From assembly GCA_045106175.1 (NCBI GenBank), contig JBGCEF010000085.1, forward strand, positions 1 through 30,277: a stretch of DNA of 30,277 nucleotides, read 5' to 3'. The position numbers were made by a program, and so were the translations under genes. This document shows, piece by piece, positions 23,999 through 30,277 of this stretch. Position 1 is the stretch's first letter; every line of letters begins with the position of its first letter. This DNA comes from TMED27 sp045106175. GTDB lineage: Bacteria > Pseudomonadota > Alphaproteobacteria > Micavibrionales > Micavibrionaceae. The notes beneath the pieces are model-generated. The model was not told where the DNA came from. It ran no database searches and was given only the letters and a program-made list of their open reading frames with translations.

Positions 23999-24027
23999 TA
24001 TTTATTCCCTTATGAATGGACATGCAA
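23999..24027 (-). promoter_or_regulatory. Weak candidate promoter for pal
   Basis: On the minus strand TTGCAT (24022-24027) is followed after 17 bases by TAAATA (23999-24004). Both boxes are imperfect. It lies about 60 bp before the pal start codon in the 140-bp gap after the dolP-like gene. No clear terminator for the dolP-like gene was seen in this gap. Confidence 0.28.
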
Positions 24028-24077
24028 GAGCTAGAAAAAAACTAAAAATGTTAAACACAACTTAGTTGAAATAAAGC

Positions 24078-24950
24078 TTATCTTCGCTCTTCCCATAACA
24101 ATTCTTCAGATTGAATCACATCAGCTGTAGTGCTCCTAGTCTCAATACCACTATCAATCAAAATCGGCTCACGCCCGTCGACATTGGGGTATCCAGCAGG
24201 CCCGGGAACAAGGATAACCGGCTCACCATTCGGCGTGCTTTGCTCCACAGCTTCATCGCGGCGCTCCCCCCAATTAAGACGTTCAGCATCAGCATTGTGG
24301 GTCTGCGGTGGCCTTGCATATTGCTGACTTGTAATCGTTTTCGCCGCAACGGGATCATTTATCTCCCCGACTAACTTCACATAGCTAACAACCTGATCAA
24401 CATCACGCAAAGTGCGTGAAATTTCCATTACACGATTTAATTCAGCCTGCGATTGCGCAAATCCCATTAAATAAACAACGCGCCTAACAGTATCGATAGA
24501 ATAATTAACCGACAAAACATCCTTATCAAAAATAAGCGCTGTTCTCAAACGACTCGTAATCCACGCATCACGCGCAAATCCTGTGACACCTGAACTATCG
24601 GCAACAGTAATTTCATTAATAACTTGCGTGACCCCTTCCGGCTGCCAAGCAAGACGGACCGCCTCCACGCGATGTTCGGGATTTTGAACAACCCCCGTCA
24701 ACAACACACGACCATTATTAACCGTCATGTCCAACTTTGTGAACATTTCCAAATCATTACGAAACCACAAATCATTAATTTTTGCCTGTATAACCGCGTC
24801 TTTTGCCGCACGACTAACACCACCTTCCTGAACCGCTGCAACCCCCGCCGTCGCACCAATACCTGTTGCGATACCAACCGCCGTGCACCCAGAAAGAAAC
24901 AAAAGCGCACAGCCGCTCACCAATACAGTAAAAGTCACAGAAGTTTTCAT
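24078..24950 (-). CDS. BON-domain outer-membrane lipoprotein, DolP-like
   Basis: A 290-residue lipoprotein with lipobox LSGC (C22). A small Gly/Ala-rich stretch precedes two BON domains, at about 47-115 (IQAKINDLWF, VNNGRVLLTGVVQNPEHRVEAVRLAW) and 120-190 (ITSRLRTALIFD, YLMGFAQSQAELNRVMEISR). This is the layout of DolP/YraP, a division-site outer-membrane lipoprotein. A polar, Pro-rich tail of about 100 residues is extra compared with the E. coli protein. The ATG at 24948-24950 is preferred because the signal peptide starts there; upstream in-frame codons would add an unlikely leader. Downstream of yraN with a 68-bp gap, as in the enterobacterial yra cluster. Confidence 0.85.
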   Translation of the reverse strand: MKTSVTFTVLVSGCALLFLSGCTAVGIATGIGATAGVAAVQEGGVSRAAKDAVIQAKINDLWFRNDLEMFTKLDMTVNNGRVLLTGVVQNPEHRVEAVRLAWQPEGVTQVINEITVADSSGVTGFARDAWITSRLRTALIFDKDVLSVNYSIDTVRRVVYLMGFAQSQAELNRVMEISRTLRDVDQVVSYVKLVGEINDPVAAKTITSQQYARPPQTHNADAERLNWGERRDEAVEQSTPNGEPVILVPGPAGYPNVDGREPILIDSGIETRSTTADVIQSEELLWEERR

Positions 24951-25018
24951 GAAAATATCCAGCCTATATAAATGTGAAATACACAAATTGCACGGAACGT
25001 GCAGAATCAATAAATAGA

Positions 25019-25387
25019 TTATGAACCCACCATCCATGCATTGTCCAGATGCTGCCCGCAGATACCTTTATCTGTTACATCACCAGAAAACGCAATAACG
25101 TCAAAACGCATATCCATATTGGCATAGTCAGGATATTGAGACAAAAACCATAGCGCACTTTGTTCAATCCTATGGCGCGTGCGTGGCGTCACCGCATAGA
25201 GCGAATCATGCATTGTCGCGTGCGCTTTAACCTCCACAAAAACAACAACGCCATCTATGCACGCAATAATATCAATCTCACCATATTGTGTTTTATAACG
25301 TTTCTGTAAAATCTTATAGCCGTCACGCTTAAGCTGCTTAACAGCGAGCTCTTCTGCCAAAACGCCCTTTTGATATGAAGACACCAT
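25019..25387 (-). CDS. yraN: YraN family (UPF0102) endonuclease-like protein
   Basis: A 122-residue protein with a PD-(D/E)XK nuclease fold. The key residues are visible in YGEIDIIA (E37, D39) and VFVEVKA (E52, K54). The cellular role is unknown. Start and the rsmI stop overlap as TAATG, so translation is probably coupled. The rsmI-yraN pair is widely conserved. Confidence 0.9.
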   Translation of the reverse strand: MVSSYQKGVLAEELAVKQLKRDGYKILQKRYKTQYGEIDIIACIDGVVVFVEVKAHATMHDSLYAVTPRTRHRIEQSALWFLSQYPDYANMDMRFDVIAFSGDVTDKGICGQHLDNAWMVGS

Positions 25388-26304
25388 TACAAACTCTTCG
25401 CAATCTTAAGCGCCAAATCATATAAATCAGATTTTTTAAGACCAGTTTGCGAGGCCACCAATGCCGCCGCCTCTTTCGTTCCCTTACTCAAAAGCGCATC
25501 TTTTAACAACGCATCGATATCCTCATCTTTGAAAACAACGCGCCGCGGTGGCTCAATCACCAAAACAATCTCACCTTTCGGCAACCCCTCCGCCTCATAT
25601 AATTCGAGTAATTCAGCGGCAGAACCGAAAACAACACTCTCAAACTTTTTAGAAATCTCACGGACAACCGCAACACGCCTATCATGAAAAACAACGTGAA
25701 TATCTTTCAAACTGGCTTTTAATCGATTGGCGCTTTCAAACATTAGTAAGGACCCTTGCGCGCCTGCCCACGCTTCTAAATACGCACGTCTTGCACCTGC
25801 TTTTGACGGTAAAAAACCAATAAAAGAAAACGCATCACTGGGCATCCCCGAAAGCTGTAGAGCCGACAACGGAGCATTCGCACCAGAAATACTGGTCACA
25901 AAACATCCCACTTCAATCAACTCACTAACAAGCTTATAGCCAGGATCAGAAATTAAAGGCATGCCCGCATCACTAATCAACGCAAACTTAGTTCCATTGT
26001 GAATACGTGATAAAATAGCCCCACGCTTACCAGCATCACTGTGGTCGTTATATGTCTCTAACTTTGCATCGACACCATAATGCGACATCAACTTACCCGA
26101 CACACGCGTATCTTCGCACAACACAACATCAACGGCGCATAACGTATCCAAAGCACGAATAGATATATCACCAAGATTACCAATCGGCGTCGCAACAATG
26201 TAAAGACCAGCCGAACGCACTTGATCTTGAAAAGCAGGTAATCGCCATTCTCTACCCTTTTCCATTGCTAATTGATTCTCTTTATCTGTCATGTTTGAAT
26301 GCAT
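25387..26304 (-). CDS. rsmI: 16S rRNA (cytidine-1402 2'-O)-methyltransferase RsmI
   Basis: Methylates the ribose of C1402 in the ribosomal decoding centre. The 305-residue SAM-dependent tetrapyrrole-methylase-type fold is marked by LYIVATPIGNLGDIS, VVLCEDTRVSGKL, ALISDAGMPLISDPG and GFLPSKAGAR, all typical of RsmI. An ATG at 26302-26304 is used; a second in-frame ATG lies 12 bases in, and neither has a clear ribosome site. The gene is divergent from the lpoA-like gene, with 33 bp between the two start codons. Confidence 0.95.
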   Translation of the reverse strand: MHSNMTDKENQLAMEKGREWRLPAFQDQVRSAGLYIVATPIGNLGDISIRALDTLCAVDVVLCEDTRVSGKLMSHYGVDAKLETYNDHSDAGKRGAILSRIHNGTKFALISDAGMPLISDPGYKLVSELIEVGCFVTSISGANAPLSALQLSGMPSDAFSFIGFLPSKAGARRAYLEAWAGAQGSLLMFESANRLKASLKDIHVVFHDRRVAVVREISKKFESVVFGSAAELLELYEAEGLPKGEIVLVIEPPRRVVFKDEDIDALLKDALLSKGTKEAAALVASQTGLKKSDLYDLALKIAKSL

Positions 26305-26337
26305 AAAACTACGATAACCTTGAGGTCTATAAAAGTC

Positions 26338-27624
26338 ATGCGCATTTTGACACTAAGCTTAGTAATCATCACTGTTTTAACGGCATGCGCCCCCACGCAA
26401 AAGCGCAGCCAGTGGGAGTATAAACCACAAAATGTTCAAACCGCACAAACCGCCCCTAAACCCATTAATGAGCCCTTCGAAAGCACGTTAACTGAGAATC
26501 AAGATAGCGAAGACCTGCTGCAACCATACTCAGAACAAGCTAAAATTGACACGGCAAGCTTACCTCCCGTTCGCGTAGCCCTTCTTGTTCCATTAACCGG
26601 ACAACATGCAAAACTGGGACAATCCATGCTCAACGCCGCGCAGCTAGCTTTATTCGATCTTGGGCATGTAAACTATCAAATCATCCCAAAAGATACGCAA
26701 GGCAACGCAAATAATGCAAGAATAGCAGCAACCGAAGCAATCGATGAAGGTGCGGAATTAATCATCGGCCCCGTCTTTGCCGACGCTGTTCGCGCGGTTA
26801 AACCCGTTGCATCCCGCGCACGCATTAATGTGTTAGCCTTCTCAACGGATTGGACATTAGCGGGTGGCAACACTTTCATCATGGGATTTCTCCCCTTTGA
26901 TCAGATCGAACGCATTACTCAATACGCCGCCGAAAAAAACATGACCCGTATCGGCGTTTTCGCACCCGATAACAGCTACGGTAAGGTCGTAACAAACGCA
27001 TACAGAAACCTAGCCCCGCGCTATGGTTTACAAACTGTGCGCTCATCGGCTTTTAACCCACGCAGTAGAAATCTTGCACCAGACGTTGAAACTTTCACGC
27101 AATCAAACGCAACACTCGCCGACGGATCGCCTGCTTTCGATGCCGTCTTAATGCCCGTTGGTGGTCAAAACGCAATCACAATTTCAAACCTCCTCACACA
27201 AAACGGCATGCCACCAAGCACGGTCAAACGCCTCGGCACGGGCTTGATGGATGACACAGGATTAGCGGGAGAGCCTGGATTAAGCGGCGCCTGGTTTGCC
27301 GCACCATCGCCTAATCTGCGCCGTGCATTTGAACAAAAATACACCAACATCTATGGTCGCAAAGCCCCTCGCCTCGCAACACTGGCATATGACGCAACAG
27401 CCCTATCCGCGATATTGGCCAAACGCGGCCTTGAATCCCAAGGTCGACCACAATTTGATAAAAATGCTATCATGACACCTAACGGCTTTTTCGGCATTGA
27501 TGGAATATTCCGTTTCCGCCCGGATGGAACAGCAGAACGCGGCTTAGCAGTTTTGCAATTTAACCGCGGCAATATCACTGTGGTTGATGAAGCTCCGACA
27601 ACATTTGAAACAACAAAGTTCTAA
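26338..27624 (+). CDS. LpoA-like penicillin-binding-protein activator lipoprotein
   Basis: A 428-residue lipoprotein with signal MRILTLSLVI and lipobox LTAC (C17), then a polar linker to about residue 75 and a type 1 periplasmic-binding fold: VRVALLVPLTGQHAKLGQ, IIGPVFADAVRAV, then a TRIGVFAPDNSYGK segment. This matches the C-terminal domain of LpoA, which activates PBP1A from the outer membrane in E. coli. The N-terminal TPR domain of enterobacterial LpoA is missing, as in other alphaproteobacterial versions. GAGGT lies about 12 bases before the ATG; an in-frame ATG 39 bases upstream is disfavoured because it would place 13 polar residues before the signal. Gene order beside rsmI/yraN/dolP supports the call. 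Confidence 0.88.
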   Translation: MRILTLSLVIITVLTACAPTQKRSQWEYKPQNVQTAQTAPKPINEPFESTLTENQDSEDLLQPYSEQAKIDTASLPPVRVALLVPLTGQHAKLGQSMLNAAQLALFDLGHVNYQIIPKDTQGNANNARIAATEAIDEGAELIIGPVFADAVRAVKPVASRARINVLAFSTDWTLAGGNTFIMGFLPFDQIERITQYAAEKNMTRIGVFAPDNSYGKVVTNAYRNLAPRYGLQTVRSSAFNPRSRNLAPDVETFTQSNATLADGSPAFDAVLMPVGGQNAITISNLLTQNGMPPSTVKRLGTGLMDDTGLAGEPGLSGAWFAAPSPNLRRAFEQKYTNIYGRKAPRLATLAYDATALSAILAKRGLESQGRPQFDKNAIMTPNGFFGIDGIFRFRPDGTAERGLAVLQFNRGNITVVDEAPTTFETTKF

Positions 27625-27638
27625 AAACCTAACTTTGT
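27613..27638. terminator. Shared bidirectional terminator between lpoA-like and rimK-like genes
   Basis: Perfect 8-bp inverted repeat ACAAAGTT / AACTTTGT with a ten-base loop spans both converging stop codons. TAATTTT follows on the plus strand and TGTTTC on the minus strand. T-runs are short, so its strength is uncertain. Confidence 0.55.
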
Positions 27639-28597
27639 AATTTTGCAGCACGCAGCTCTTCAAACTCCGCAAAGGTAATAGAAGGCTCTTTTGGCATTTC
27701 CAAACGTTTCTGCATCGATTCAAAAATAATACGTGGAATATTCACATCACAACAAGATTCTAAACCTTTGAAGCCAGGAAAACTATTGGCTTCACAAATC
27801 GTATATCCATTTTCATCATAAAGAAGGTCAATACCCGCAACTTGTAAATTCAAAATCTCCGCTGTCTTAACCGCCATATCAGTCGCAACCTGATCAGGCT
27901 TAAATTCAACAACTTCTGCGCCTTGGGTGTAATTTGCTTTAAAACCACCATCCGTCGCGCGGCGCTCCATCGATGCAATCACCTCACCATCAACCACAAA
28001 TAAACGCAAATCACGCCCCTTGCTCTTGGCAATAAACTTTTGGAAAATCAGTTGAATATTCGGATTAGTCTGCTCAATCAAATTCATCAAATCACTAAAC
28101 GCATCATGATTATCCATCAAGAAAACACCAGTCCCGTTCACACCAAGTAAGGTCTTTACAACAACCGGAAAACCAATCGTACGCTCAACTAATTCGAGAT
28201 CCACAGGGAACTTCGCCAACATCGTCGTCGGCGTGGGCAGTCCACTTTCCGCCAAAGCCTGATGCGTGTGCATTTTATCAGAAACCATTTCAATAGATCT
28301 TGAGTCATTAAAAACACAAACACCCAAACGTTCAAATTGTCGGATAACCGCAAGAGAGAAATACCCCGTATCTATTACATATGTTCGCGGCAATAAAAAA
28401 TCTGGAAGTTTCACAAACTGCCCATCAATCAAAATAGATTCACGATCCTCTTCCGAAACCAACAGGTCAAATTGCTCCGGATGAAACACTTTGACATCAA
28501 TCCCCATATCACGGCCTTCGGATAAAAAGCGACGCACTTCAAATGCTTCCGCACTCGCGCTATCAACTTCTTCATTAAAAAGAATCCAAACTTCCAT
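27629..28597 (-). CDS. RimK-like ATP-grasp ligase
   Basis: A 322-residue ATP-grasp enzyme of the RimK/glutathione-synthase group, which joins an amino acid or amine to a carboxylate on a protein or small molecule. The ATP-binding core shows FPVVVKTLLGVNGTGV (Lys and Gly-rich loop), RDLRLFVVDGEVIASMERRA and GIDLLYDENGYTICEANSFPGF with the acidic metal ligands. The residues ANYTQGAEV fit the RimK substrate region. The true substrate cannot be read from sequence. The ATG at 28595-28597 has GGGAG five bases upstream; an in-frame GTG 15 bases earlier is less likely. It converges on the lpoA-like gene with a 4-bp gap. Confidence 0.88.
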   Translation of the reverse strand: MEVWILFNEEVDSASAEAFEVRRFLSEGRDMGIDVKVFHPEQFDLLVSEEDRESILIDGQFVKLPDFLLPRTYVIDTGYFSLAVIRQFERLGVCVFNDSRSIEMVSDKMHTHQALAESGLPTPTTMLAKFPVDLELVERTIGFPVVVKTLLGVNGTGVFLMDNHDAFSDLMNLIEQTNPNIQLIFQKFIAKSKGRDLRLFVVDGEVIASMERRATDGGFKANYTQGAEVVEFKPDQVATDMAVKTAEILNLQVAGIDLLYDENGYTICEANSFPGFKGLESCCDVNIPRIIFESMQKRLEMPKEPSITFAEFEELRAAKLQS

Positions 28598-28878
28598 ATT
28601 TCTCCCTATCACAGAGTATTCATATAATTGTGTGAGTTGTTTTATGTCACGATTGCAGACACATATAAAGAAAAATTACAGCAATATGCAATTCTGTGGA
28701 AAACTAGAATTAGATATTGAAGTCACCAGATTTACACGCCATAGTCTCCGTATTGCATAAATAACTGATTAAACGAAACGCCGCGTATAAATACGCTTTA
28801 ACGTTGATATTACAGCTTTAATAAGCGTTTCCTAATACTAAACATGACCAAAACGTAAAACGAATTGGAAGAACATAT
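28598..28878. other. Divergent intergenic region between rimK-like and tetR-like genes
   Basis: 281 bp without a supported gene. It contains the rimK-like ribosome site, the palindrome at 28783-28796 and, at its right end, the tetR-like ribosome site GGAAG. It probably holds both divergent promoters, but I could not place -35/-10 pairs with confidence. Confidence 0.6.
28783..28796. promoter_or_regulatory. Palindrome GCGTAT-AA-ATACGC, candidate TetR-family operator
   Basis: A perfect 6-bp inverted repeat with a two-base centre, about 80 bp upstream of the tetR-like start and in the divergent promoter region. TetR-family proteins commonly bind such palindromes beside their own genes. The link to this regulator is inference. 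Confidence 0.42.
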
Positions 28879-29607
28879 ATGGAACCGACCACAGGACAAA
28901 CCGCCCTTGATTTCGAAACACTTTTAGATGATAACCACATCGAACAAGATAACACAGCACCGCAATTAGAATTAGAAGAGGCAGTGGCAAACATGGCAGT
29001 TGTTGAAAAAAAAGAAACAAAAACAGCAGATAAAAAACAAACAAAGGGTCGTCCACGGAGTGAAAAATCCCGTAAAAATATTCTAAAAGCAACAAACTCT
29101 CTTTTGCTTCACATGAGTGTCCAAGAACTCTCAATCGAAGCCATCGCCAAAAAAGCAAAAGTCGGCAAAACAACAATATATCGTTGGTGGCCGAATAAAG
29201 CCGCCGTCGTTATGGACGCGTTAATATCTCAACCAGGTTTGGCCGCACCTTTACCAACACCAAAAAACAACGCAGAAGCCATTACACTTCAGTTGGAAAA
29301 ACTGATCCGTATGCTGGATTCTAATAATGGTGATACAATCGCGCAACTTTTCAGCGAAGCCCAAGCAAGCGAAGAAGCCAGAAACATATTCACAAGCAAT
29401 TTCCTATCACCACTTGTAGATGCGCTTCAATATAGCCTCGAGCAAGGCATCGAAGAAAAAGAATTCCGCTCTAGCCTCGATACCAAAACGGCAATCGATA
29501 TGCTCTGTGGCCCGATTTTCTTCCGCCTTATGGCGCACCCGCATGACCTTAACGAAGACTTTATTGAAACATATCCAAAAGAAGCCCTTCGTCTCATCAG
29601 CGCTTAA
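28879..29607 (+). CDS. TetR/AcrR family transcriptional regulator
   Basis: A 242-residue DNA-binding protein. An acidic, low-complexity extension of about 55 residues precedes a basic GRPRSEKSRKNIL segment and the TetR helix-turn-helix (about residues 58-108: LSIEAIAKKAKVGKTTIYRWW). The C-terminal helical ligand and dimer domain (about 125-240) ends in a TetR_C-like MLCGPIFFRLMAHP segment. GGAAG lies seven bases before the ATG. An internal ATG at residue 39 could give a shorter form of more usual length. It is divergent from the rimK-like gene and convergent with gloA; its ligand and targets are unknown. Confidence 0.93.
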   Translation: MEPTTGQTALDFETLLDDNHIEQDNTAPQLELEEAVANMAVVEKKETKTADKKQTKGRPRSEKSRKNILKATNSLLLHMSVQELSIEAIAKKAKVGKTTIYRWWPNKAAVVMDALISQPGLAAPLPTPKNNAEAITLQLEKLIRMLDSNNGDTIAQLFSEAQASEEARNIFTSNFLSPLVDALQYSLEQGIEEKEFRSSLDTKTAIDMLCGPIFFRLMAHPHDLNEDFIETYPKEALRLISA

Positions 29608-29635
29608 AGCTAGAATAAACATAACCTTAATTGTC

Positions 29636-29671
29636 GCGAAGCAAACCGAAACTTCGTGAAGGTTTGTTCGC
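29636..29671. repeat. Hairpin-forming inverted repeat after the tetR-like gene
   Basis: GCGAA-G-CAAACC and GGTTTG-TTCGC pair over 11 bp with one bulged G and a 13-base loop. It lies 29 bp past the tetR-like stop and 72 bp from the gloA stop, in a convergent gap. There is no T-run on either side, so it is not a typical rho-independent terminator. Confidence 0.45.
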
Positions 29672-29742
29672 CAATAGAAAACGGTGAATCCATTTTCGTA
29701 AAAACGTAACGAAGAAAAGCGCCGCAAGTCTTATCGTACAAA

Positions 29743-30204
29743 CTACCAAGTGCCTTGATTCTCCATATTGGACCAAGGCTCTTTTGGTTCAAGGGCATCC
29801 CCTTTTTGCAAAAACTCAATCGAAATTCCATCTGGCGATTTGACAAACGCCATGTAACCGTCTCGCGGCGGACGATTGATTATCACGCCTTGATCCATCA
29901 ATGACTGACAAGTGTCGTAAATATTATCAACCCGATAAGCAAGGTGCCCAAAATTCCGCCCACCAGAATAGCTTTCCTGTTTCCCCTCGGCGTCTGGCCA
30001 ATTATACGTCAACTCAACCATAGGAGCCTTAATCTCCTTCGCGCGCTCAACATCATGCGGCGCCGCTAAAAACACCAATGTAAAACGCCCGGCTTCATGA
30101 TCCATCCGATTAACCTCAACAAGCCCAAGCTTATTACAATAAAAGTCCATGGAAAAATCCAAATCCTCTACACGAACCATCGTGTGCAAATATTCCAAAC
30201 TCAT
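29743..30204 (-). CDS. gloA: Lactoylglutathione lyase (glyoxalase I)
   Basis: Converts the methylglyoxal-glutathione hemithioacetal to S-lactoylglutathione in methylglyoxal detoxification. The 153-residue VOC-fold protein has the four metal ligands in the expected order: H7 (YLHTMVRV), E64 (PMVELTYNW), H87 (NFGHLAYRV) and E130 (DGISIEFLQ). The GRNFGHLAYRVDNI segment is typical of bacterial GloA. AAGGAGAAGG precedes the ATG. Only 73 bp of upstream sequence are seen, so its promoter cannot be judged. Confidence 0.95.
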   Translation of the reverse strand: MSLEYLHTMVRVEDLDFSMDFYCNKLGLVEVNRMDHEAGRFTLVFLAAPHDVERAKEIKAPMVELTYNWPDAEGKQESYSGGRNFGHLAYRVDNIYDTCQSLMDQGVIINRPPRDGYMAFVKSPDGISIEFLQKGDALEPKEPWSNMENQGTW

Positions 30205-30277
30205 TCACCTTCTCCTTTTCAAAAGCAATCAATCTGATTAAGCTCAAATTATGTTAGATGATATAAATATAGAAAAA

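Noticed and set aside
1..30277. CRISPR arrays, insertion sequences, tRNA genes, defence islands
   Set aside because: No regular repeat-spacer pattern, transposase motif, tRNA-like fold or known defence domain was seen on either strand.

Overview
The window looks like a chromosomal segment of an alphaproteobacterium with a fairly AT-rich genome. Three things point there: Cpa-type (Caulobacter-style) Tad pilus genes, a hisZ-purA pair, and a pal-cpoB-tilS-ftsH-glmM neighbourhood. Gene content alone does not fix the order; Rhodospirillales- or Micavibrionales-like groups fit best, but this is inference. Almost every gene is on the minus strand, so transcription runs from high to low coordinates. 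No tRNA, rRNA, insertion sequence, phage gene or CRISPR array was seen.

Positions 1-10057 hold most of a Tad/Flp pilus locus. On the minus strand it reads tadE-like, tadE-like, tadG-like (vWA), terminator, AT-rich control region with a CtrA-like site, two tandem flp pilins, terminator, then cpaA, cpaB, cpaC, cpaD, cpaE and cpaF. cpaF runs off the left edge; the inner-membrane platform genes (tadB/tadC) are not in the window and may follow cpaF. Together these supply pilins and pseudopilins, prepilin peptidase, outer-membrane secretin, periplasmic and lipoprotein partners, a MinD-like localisation ATPase and the assembly motor.

Positions 10197-12833 carry two unusual membrane-associated genes: a four-helix-type small membrane protein with a TTG start, and a large C-terminally anchored protein with a degenerate kinase fold lacking the catalytic aspartate. 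Next come purA and hisZ (12949-15346) and, divergent from hisZ, a lone plus-strand gene that I read as an isochorismatase-like cysteine hydrolase whose 3' end overlaps glmM.

Positions 16070-23937 form an envelope and quality-control cluster: pal, cpoB, tilS, a stand-alone copy of the FtsH N-terminal membrane region, ftsH, a Tat-signal thioredoxin-like protein, a second thioredoxin-like secreted protein without cysteines, and glmM. Positions 24078-27624 hold a version of the enterobacterial yra cluster: rsmI, yraN and a dolP-like BON lipoprotein on the minus strand, with an lpoA-like lipoprotein gene divergent from rsmI. The right end carries a RimK-like ATP-grasp ligase, a TetR-family regulator with a palindrome upstream, and a glyoxalase I gene.

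Most of the window is housekeeping or well-known pilus biology. The parts that look least described are the pseudokinase and its small membrane neighbour, the FtsH half-protein directly upstream of ftsH, the pair of thioredoxin-like proteins between ftsH and glmM, and the orphan hydrolase with a perfect inverted repeat at its 5' end.
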